Of a stretch of 19,632 nt of DNA, positions 14,397 through 19,632 are shown in pieces. The position numbers and the translations under genes are program-made. This DNA is from CAZAQK01 sp050249355 (GTDB lineage: Bacteria; Pseudomonadota; Alphaproteobacteria; Rickettsiales; SXRF01), in NCBI GenBank assembly GCA_050249355.1, contig JBFWQQ010000029.1, positions 1-19,632 of the forward strand, in the 5' to 3' direction. The notes beneath the pieces are model-generated. The model had not been told where the DNA came from, ran no database searches, and saw nothing but the letters and a program-made list of their open reading frames with translations. Position 1 is the first letter of the stretch. Each line of letters begins with the position of its first letter.

Positions 14397-14425
14397 TTGG
14401 AATTATCGTTATCATTCAGTATAAT
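14397..14425 (+). promoter_or_regulatory. Strong sigma70-type promoter for the CDP-sugar cluster
   Basis: TTGGAA (14397-14402), a 17-nt spacer, and a perfect TATAAT (14420-14425). The predicted start near 14432 gives an untranslated leader of about 120 nt before rfbF at 14552. It is the best-matching promoter seen in the window and the only obvious one ahead of the five-gene cluster. Confidence 0.65.
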
Positions 14426-14464
14426 GGTCACGTTATGCACGGCGCCTTAGCGGTCTCCTGTCTT

Positions 14465-14478
14465 AATATTATAATATT
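14465..14478. promoter_or_regulatory. Perfect 14-bp AT palindrome in the rfbF leader
   Basis: AATATTATAATATT is its own reverse complement. It lies about 40 nt after the -10 of the upstream promoter and itself contains TATAAT (14470-14475), so it may be an operator, a second -10 (its -35 would be poor, TTAGCG), or a chance AT-rich word. Confidence 0.35.
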
Positions 14479-14551
14479 TCAGCGGTTTATTAATCGAGTA
14501 TTCACCGTATGATGGTATTAGTAACCTTTGGAATTTATTTGGGTACTTGCC

Positions 14552-15322
14552 ATGAAAGCAGTTATTTTAGCCGGGGGGTTGGGCACGCGCCTGAGCGAGG
14601 AAACCTCTGTCATTCCCAAACCCATGGTGGAGATCGGTGGCAGGCCGCTTTTATGGCACATCATCAAGCTATATTCCTCTCATGGCATCAATGATTTCAT
14701 CATCTGCCTGGGCTACAAGGGCAGTGTGATAAAGCATTATTTCGCGCATTATTATTCCACCATGTCCGACATGGTGGTCGATCTGCGCGATAATACCTCG
14801 TCCTTCCGTTCGCCGGTTGCCGAACCGTGGCGTATAGTCCTTTCCGATACCGGTCGGGATACCATGACCGGCGGCCGCATCCGCCGTATCCGTGATTACC
14901 TCGATAAGGATGAACCGTTCTGCATGACCTATGGTGACGGGCTTTCCAACGTGAATGTTGCCGAAGCCATCGACTTTCACAAGAAACACGGCAAGTTGGC
15001 AACGGTTACGGCGGTGCAGAATGTGGAGCGGTTCGGCCTGCTGGATATCAAGGATGGTATGGTTAAAAAATTCAAGGAAAAGCCCAAAGGTGAGCAGAAC
15101 TATATCAATGGTGGTTTTTTTGTGCTCTCGCCCAAAGTGATCGACCTTATCGATGGCGATGATACGGTATGGGAGAAAGGCCCGCTGGAAACGCTGGTGA
15201 AACAGAACCAGCTTGCTGCCTATAAGCATGACGATTTCTGGCATTGTATCGATACGCTGCGCGAAAAACAATATGCAGCGGAATTGTGGGAAAGCGGCAA
15301 TGCACCGTGGAAAGTATGGTAG
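14552..15322 (+). CDS. rfbF: Glucose-1-phosphate cytidylyltransferase
   Basis: Makes CDP-glucose from CTP and alpha-D-glucose 1-phosphate, the entry step to CDP-linked deoxysugars. The 256-residue length matches Salmonella RfbF. The nucleotidyltransferase signature MKAVILAGGLGTRLSEE is at residues 1-17, with KPMVEIGGRPLLWHI following. YGDGLSNVNV carries the metal-binding D129, and EKPKGEQNYINGGFFVL is the typical sugar-binding segment. The ATG at 14552 is preferred over the in-frame TTG at 14528, since family proteins begin exactly with MKAVILAGG. The last 7 nt (ATGGTAG) overlap the start of rfbG, so the two are translationally coupled. Confidence 0.95.
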   Translation: MKAVILAGGLGTRLSEETSVIPKPMVEIGGRPLLWHIIKLYSSHGINDFIICLGYKGSVIKHYFAHYYSTMSDMVVDLRDNTSSFRSPVAEPWRIVLSDTGRDTMTGGRIRRIRDYLDKDEPFCMTYGDGLSNVNVAEAIDFHKKHGKLATVTAVQNVERFGLLDIKDGMVKKFKEKPKGEQNYINGGFFVLSPKVIDLIDGDDTVWEKGPLETLVKQNQLAAYKHDDFWHCIDTLREKQYAAELWESGNAPWKVW

Positions 15323-16386
15323 GCAGCGCATTCCATTCATTCTATAAAGGCAAACGCATTCTGGTGACCGGCCATACCGGGTTCAAAGGCAGCTGGCTGT
15401 GCCACTGGCTGCTGGAAATGGGCGCCACGGTGACCGGTTATGCATTGCCACCGGAGCAAACGCCCGACAGCCTGTACCAGCTTACGGCGCTGCCGCAGAA
15501 AATAAAGTCGCACCATGCCGACATACGCGATTTCGACAAGCTAAGCAGTGTTATCACCCAATCACGTCCCGAGATCATTTTCCACATGGCGGCGCAGGCG
15601 CTGGTATTGCCTTCGTATGAGGACCCGCTGGGTACCTTCGCCACCAATATCATGGGCACAGCCAACCTGCTCGAGGCTGCGCGCAAGGAAGGTGGGGTGC
15701 GGGCGATCGTGAATGTCACCACTGATAAGTGCTATGAAAATAATGAATCCGGCGTGCCCTTCAGGGAAGAAGACCCGCTGGGCGGCTATGACCCGTATTC
15801 CTCCAGCAAAGCAGCCGCCGAGATCGTATCTGCCGCCTACCGTCGCTCTTTCCTGAAAGATGCCGGCATACAGATGGCAAGTGTGCGTGCCGGAAACGTG
15901 ATAGGCGGCGGGGATTTTTCCCGCCATCGCCTGATACCGGATATCATCCGCGCTGCAAAAGACAACAAGCCCGTAAATCTGCGCCACCCGCAAAGTGTGC
16001 GCCCGTGGCAGCATGTGCTGGATGTATTGCACGGTTATCTTTTGGTGGGACAAAAACTATGCGACGGAGGGGAGAAATACGCGCAGGCTTATAATTTCGG
16101 GCCGGACACGGCAGATGTGACCGTAGGGGAAATAGCCGATATCCTGTTGAAGCACATGCAATACAAGCCCGCTGTTACGCGTAAACCTGAAAAGAACGTA
16201 CATGAGGCATGCCTGCTGAATCTGGATAACAGCAAGGCAAAATCGATGTTGGGCTGGCATCCTGTATGTAGCGCGCAAGAAGCAGTTCAGAGGACGGCAC
16301 AGTGGTATGACGCATATCTTGAAGACTCAGCACAGGCAGCTGAGATAACCGATAAGCAGCTGCAAGCATATGTCACTGCAGGATAA
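15316..16386 (+). CDS. rfbG: CDP-glucose 4,6-dehydratase
   Basis: NAD-dependent extended short-chain dehydrogenase that converts CDP-glucose into CDP-4-keto-6-deoxy-D-glucose. The 356-residue product is close to RfbG of Salmonella (359). The Rossmann glycine motif TGHTGFKGSW is at residues 18-27, VNVTTDKCY is the family active-site strand, and DPYSSSKAAAE holds the YxxxK pair (Y161, K165). RAGNVIGGGD and RPWQHVLD are further class-typical segments. The start is taken at the ATG at 15316, which overlaps the rfbF stop, because the upstream in-frame extension lies entirely inside rfbF and does not resemble the family. The stop at 16384-16386 is 1 nt before the acyltransferase ATG at 16388. Confidence 0.95.
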   Translation: MVGSAFHSFYKGKRILVTGHTGFKGSWLCHWLLEMGATVTGYALPPEQTPDSLYQLTALPQKIKSHHADIRDFDKLSSVITQSRPEIIFHMAAQALVLPSYEDPLGTFATNIMGTANLLEAARKEGGVRAIVNVTTDKCYENNESGVPFREEDPLGGYDPYSSSKAAAEIVSAAYRRSFLKDAGIQMASVRAGNVIGGGDFSRHRLIPDIIRAAKDNKPVNLRHPQSVRPWQHVLDVLHGYLLVGQKLCDGGEKYAQAYNFGPDTADVTVGEIADILLKHMQYKPAVTRKPEKNVHEACLLNLDNSKAKSMLGWHPVCSAQEAVQRTAQWYDAYLEDSAQAAEITDKQLQAYVTAG

Positions 16387-16387
16387 T

Positions 16388-17422
16388 ATGGAGCGCCGGT
16401 GGGCCGAGCGCTCTCTCTATGATAATAATTATGATCTGCTGCGCATGGTCGCGGCGCTGATGGTGGTATTCTACCATAGCTATGCGGCCATAGGGGAATT
16501 TTCGGACGAACCGTTCATGGGATATTTCTGGGAATGGGGCAAACCCGGACTGAGCGCAAATAATCTGGGCGTAATAGGCGTGCATATCTTCTTTGTGATC
16601 AGCGGTTATCTGGTGACCGCCAGTTACATGCGCGAGCACGAGAATTATCTGGAGCGCAGGCTGCGGCGCATTATGCCGGGTCTTATCGGCGGGATTCTGT
16701 TTTGCGCTTTTATCATCGGTCCCTTGGCTACTGTATTGCCACTGGCAGAATATTTCCAGTTACGTGACCTATACTGGTTTCTTGCTTATGTTTTTCTATT
16801 TCCGGTGGAGACAATATTCACCATCGGCGATGTGTTTGCTACGCACCATGTTCCTGCACTGAACGTACCGCTATGGACCATACCATGGGAAATGATCTGT
16901 TATATGCTGTTGCCGTTTACGATCTTTTCAATCAAGCTGCGTGGATGGCAATATGTGATGTTTGCAGTGCTGGCCGGGTTATTGATCGTGTGGCGCATCG
17001 ATCATCCATCGTTTGAAGGGGGCGTGGTCAACTGCTTGTATTTTCTGGTCGGGTCGCTGGTATACCGTTACCGCCATATCGTGCCCCTTGCACCCCGATA
17101 TGCGGCCATTGCCCTTATCGCGACGCTGGTATGTTATGCGCTAGGCACATATGATTACATCAGCGTGTTCACATTCTCGTATATCATTATCTACCTGGCT
17201 TGTTTCGATAACAATTTTTCGGATTTCCGGGAATTGGTAAAAGGTGATTATTCTTATGGAGTATATATATATTCCTGGCCGGTCCAGCAGATGCTCATCC
17301 ATATGAATGGCGGTGCGGTAAGCCCGCATTATTTATTTATATTCTCCTTGGCAATAACACTTATATTGGCCATGCTTTCATGGCATTATATAGAAAAACC
17401 GTTCGTACAAAAAAGAGCCTGA
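16388..17422 (+). CDS. Membrane acyltransferase, acyltransferase-3 (OafA-like) family
   Basis: Integral membrane acyltransferase of 344 residues with about ten hydrophobic segments, of the family that O-acetylates or otherwise acylates surface sugars. The conserved first helix is YDLLRMVAALMVVFYHS, with R19 and H30 as the family Arg and His. GVHIFFVISGYLVTASYMR is the second signature and SWHYIEKPFVQ the typical C-terminal end. There is no SGNH domain. The ATG at 16388 is preferred over 16370: it is preceded by AGGA (16380-16383) and leaves a 1-nt gap to rfbG, whereas 16370 has no ribosome site and would overlap rfbG by 17 nt. It is 3 nt upstream of the next gene. The probable substrate is the sugar made by this cluster. 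Confidence 0.88.
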   Translation: MERRWAERSLYDNNYDLLRMVAALMVVFYHSYAAIGEFSDEPFMGYFWEWGKPGLSANNLGVIGVHIFFVISGYLVTASYMREHENYLERRLRRIMPGLIGGILFCAFIIGPLATVLPLAEYFQLRDLYWFLAYVFLFPVETIFTIGDVFATHHVPALNVPLWTIPWEMICYMLLPFTIFSIKLRGWQYVMFAVLAGLLIVWRIDHPSFEGGVVNCLYFLVGSLVYRYRHIVPLAPRYAAIALIATLVCYALGTYDYISVFTFSYIIIYLACFDNNFSDFRELVKGDYSYGVYIYSWPVQQMLIHMNGGAVSPHYLFIFSLAITLILAMLSWHYIEKPFVQKRA

Positions 17423-17425
17423 GCC

Positions 17426-18361
17426 ATGCAGAAAAAACTCATTTCTTTTGTCATCCCTGCTTATAACGAAGAAGGCAACGTAGAGCGTTTGCATCAGGCG
17501 CTCGCTGCACTGTTTGCCCGCCAGCCGAAATATGACTGGGAAGCAATCATTGTCGAGAACGGTTCCCAAGACGCTACCTACCAAAAACTGCTGACCGTGC
17601 ATAATGTGGACCAGCGCTTCAAGATACTGAAGCTGTCGCGCAATTTCACCGCTGAAGGCGGCATATCCGCTGGCCTGCATTATGCCAAAGGTGATGCGAT
17701 CATCATCATGTATGCTGATCTGGAAGATCCGCCCGAGGTGACCACCCAGTTCGTTGAAAAGTGGGAGCTGGGGTATGAGAATGTGTATGGCGTTGTAAGG
17801 AAACGTCATGGCACGTGGCTTCGCCGCCAGAATTCCAAGATGTTCTACTGGGTGCTGGACAAGCTGACCGGCGGCATCATCCCGCGCTATGTTGCGGATT
17901 TCCGCCTGATTGACCGTAAAGTATGCGATGTCATCAATACCATGCCGGAACGCACCCGTTTCCTGCGCGGACTGTTTGCCTGGGCGGGGTTCAAATCGGT
18001 CGGCATTCCGTATGACCGTACCACACGCATCGCAGGGGAATCCAAGGCCAGTACCGTGGTGGTGCTGCGTCTGGCGCTGCGAGGTATCCTTGCGTTTTCG
18101 CATGTGCCGCTGCATCTGGCCGGGATACTTGGGCTGATGTTATGCGGTATATCGTTTCTGGGAATAATTTATTTTGTGATACGTATCCTTATATTCGGGC
18201 TATTGCCTTTTGACGGGTATGGTACTCTCGTGTGCCTGATATTGTTCCTGTTCGGGTTCCTGTTCGTACTGCTCGGCATTTTGAGCGAGTATATCGCCAT
18301 GATGTTCGAGGAGGTGAAACAGCGCCCTGTGTTTATCGTTTCAGAGGAGATAGGATTTTAA
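17426..18361 (+). CDS. Polyprenyl-phosphate glycosyltransferase, ArnC/GtrB-like GT2
   Basis: A 311-residue inner-membrane glycosyltransferase that likely transfers a sugar from a nucleotide donor to undecaprenyl phosphate. The GT-A domain has SFVIPAYNEEGNVERL (7-22), LSRNFTAEGGISAGLHYAKGD (70-90), ADLEDPPE (97-104, the metal-binding region) and ADFRLIDRKV (157-166). It ends with two transmembrane helices (about 229-258 and 267-292), the ArnC/GtrB plan. The usual nucleotide-binding DDGS reads ENGS (44-47), and the position before ADLEDPPE is Tyr, so both motifs deviate slightly from the commonest form; such variants are found in capsule enzymes. It lies 3 nt from its neighbours on each side. 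Confidence 0.9.
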   Translation: MQKKLISFVIPAYNEEGNVERLHQALAALFARQPKYDWEAIIVENGSQDATYQKLLTVHNVDQRFKILKLSRNFTAEGGISAGLHYAKGDAIIIMYADLEDPPEVTTQFVEKWELGYENVYGVVRKRHGTWLRRQNSKMFYWVLDKLTGGIIPRYVADFRLIDRKVCDVINTMPERTRFLRGLFAWAGFKSVGIPYDRTTRIAGESKASTVVVLRLALRGILAFSHVPLHLAGILGLMLCGISFLGIIYFVIRILIFGLLPFDGYGTLVCLILFLFGFLFVLLGILSEYIAMMFEEVKQRPVFIVSEEIGF

Positions 18362-18364
18362 TTT

Positions 18365-19632
18365 ATGCTGGGTAAAACAAAAAAAACAATACTGACCGCC
18401 GGGCCATCCATTACGCAGAAAGAGGCGCGGTACGTGACCGATGCAGCAATTAATGGCTGGAACCAGCATCACTCCGATTATCTGGTCAACTTTGAGAAAA
18501 AATTCGCCAGCTATGTTGGCACCAATCACGCCATGGCCACCTCGAGCTGTACCGGAGCCATGCATCTGGCGCTACTTGGCCTTGGCATAGGGCCCGGCGA
18601 TGAGGTCATCGTACCCGAGATCACTTGGGTGGCTACGGCAGCAGCCGTGGTCTACACCGGTGCAACGCCGGTTTTCTGCGATGTGGACAAGGAAAGCTGG
18701 ACCATGTTGCCCGACGCGGTTGAGCGTCTTATCACCAAAAAGACCAAAGCGTTGATGCCTGTGCACATATACGGCCACCCATGCGACATGGAGCCGTTGT
18801 GGGACCTGGCAAAAAAACATAACCTTCTCATTCTGGAAGATGCGGCACAATCCATCGGTGCGGAATACCGGGGACAAAAGACGGGCAGCCTGGGTGATTG
18901 TGCCGGGTTCAGTTTTCAGGGCGCCAAAGCCATGGTAACCGGCGAGGGGGGCATGTTCACCACCAGCGATGACGAGCTGCTTAAAAGGGTGCGCTACATC
19001 GGCGATCACGGGCGCGATCCGAACCGTGCGCTGTACAATACTTCCATTGGCTATAAGTACAAGATGTCCAACATACAGGCGGCGCTTGGGCAAGCGCAGA
19101 TCGAGCGCGTGGAAACGCTGGTGGATAAGAAGATACGCATTTTCAACTGGTACAAGGAGCGCCTGCAGGATATTGACGAGATCTCGCTGAACGCGCAGAA
19201 GAACTGGGCAAAGAATATTTACTGGATGAGCTCGATCGTATTGGGAGATGCAGTAAAGCATAGCCGCGATGAGTTCATGGCAGAGCTGAAGAAGCGACAG
19301 ATAGACAGCCGACCTATCTTCTATCCCATCAGTGAGTTCCCCATGTTTGACACAGCAAACAATCCCAATTCCCGCATTGTAGGGCTGCGCGGCATCAACC
19401 TGCCCAGCGGTCATGAACGCACCGAAGAGGAAATAGATTACATTTGCGCGCACATACGCGAAGCACTCGGCAAAAAACTTTCCCGTGTCAGCATGACCCA
19501 GCCTTCAGGATGGCTGGCAAACCGCGATCGTATCATGGATACGTTCTTGGCTGCAAAAGAGAAGCCGCTGGTATTACCGCTGGAAACAAGGGGCTTTGAG
19601 GACTGGCAGCTTGTTTCCATCACCAAGGATTC
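18365..19632 (+). CDS. DegT/DnrJ/EryC1-family PLP aminotransferase with C-terminal extension, 3' end outside window
   Basis: Open to the window edge: 422 residues visible, no stop. It belongs to the sugar aminotransferases that use PLP on keto-sugar nucleotides. MATSSCTGAMHLALLGLG (57-74), VIVPEITWVATAAAV (81-95), ILEDAAQSIGAEYRGQKTG (156-174) and FSFQGAKAMVTGEGG (182-196) are the family blocks. K188 is the expected PLP lysine, so it is not an RfbH-type dehydrase, where this residue is His. D159 should bind the PLP ring nitrogen. The aminotransferase part ends near residue 370 (HIREALGKK). At least 52 further residues follow, including ETRGFEDWQLVSITKD, which look like the start of another domain, possibly an acetyltransferase. 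It is 3 nt after the upstream gene and part of the rfbF cluster. Confidence 0.92.
   Translation, partial: MLGKTKKTILTAGPSITQKEARYVTDAAINGWNQHHSDYLVNFEKKFASYVGTNHAMATSSCTGAMHLALLGLGIGPGDEVIVPEITWVATAAAVVYTGATPVFCDVDKESWTMLPDAVERLITKKTKALMPVHIYGHPCDMEPLWDLAKKHNLLILEDAAQSIGAEYRGQKTGSLGDCAGFSFQGAKAMVTGEGGMFTTSDDELLKRVRYIGDHGRDPNRALYNTSIGYKYKMSNIQAALGQAQIERVETLVDKKIRIFNWYKERLQDIDEISLNAQKNWAKNIYWMSSIVLGDAVKHSRDEFMAELKKRQIDSRPIFYPISEFPMFDTANNPNSRIVGLRGINLPSGHERTEEEIDYICAHIREALGKKLSRVSMTQPSGWLANRDRIMDTFLAAKEKPLVLPLETRGFEDWQLVSITKD

Noticed and set aside
15244..15315. Upstream extension of rfbG from a TTG inside rfbF.
   Set aside because: It lies wholly inside rfbF, does not resemble the dehydratase family, and the ATG at 15316 gives the expected length.
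18572..19453. A 293-codon minus-strand ORF opposite the aminotransferase gene.
   Set aside because: The plus-strand frame has clear DegT-family motifs through the whole stretch, so the antisense frame is a shadow.

Overview
The window looks like chromosomal DNA of an alphaproteobacterium, with moderate confidence. The pointers are the style of RpoB and RpoC, an rlmB-to-ubiD gene string, a short-form MgtC, and a palindrome-rich in-frame insert in ubiD like the insertion elements known from Rickettsia. The species cannot be named from this sequence alone. Core genes are moderately GC-rich; several intergenic stretches and a small ORF inside the rpo operon are richer in AT.

Layout. Positions 2-7994 hold the end of the rpoBC operon: rpoB (5' end outside the window), an unrecognised 93-codon ORF in the rpoB-rpoC gap, and complete rpoC. 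A strong hairpin (8007-8040) separates rpoC from a convergent family-2 glycosyltransferase gene on the minus strand. From 8938 a tightly packed plus-strand set runs rlmB (23S rRNA 2'-O-methyltransferase), a small VOC/glyoxalase-fold protein, a GNAT acetyltransferase and ubiD. These genes overlap or abut, so they are probably one transcript. A cytosolic diguanylate cyclase gene follows. Next come an imperfect inverted repeat, a promoter-driven stand-alone tRNA-Ile(GAT), a convergent mgtC-family gene, and a small ORF that appears to be a remnant of a YtkA/FixH-like domain.

From 14397 to the right edge lies a surface-polysaccharide cluster with a good sigma70-type promoter: rfbF (glucose-1-phosphate cytidylyltransferase), rfbG (CDP-glucose 4,6-dehydratase), a membrane acyltransferase, an ArnC/GtrB-type polyprenyl-phosphate glycosyltransferase, and a DegT-family PLP aminotransferase that is still open at the window end. 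Together rfbF and rfbG should make CDP-4-keto-6-deoxy-D-glucose. The aminotransferase retains its PLP lysine, and no RfbH-type dehydrase is in view. This suggests an amino-dideoxy sugar, further acylated or moved onto a lipid carrier, instead of the classical 3,6-dideoxyhexose route; that reading is an inference.

The main points for a second look are the extra ORF inside rpoBC, the roughly 150-nt in-frame palindromic insert in ubiD, the non-standard CDP-sugar cluster with an extended aminotransferase, and the orphan YtkA/FixH-like fragment.
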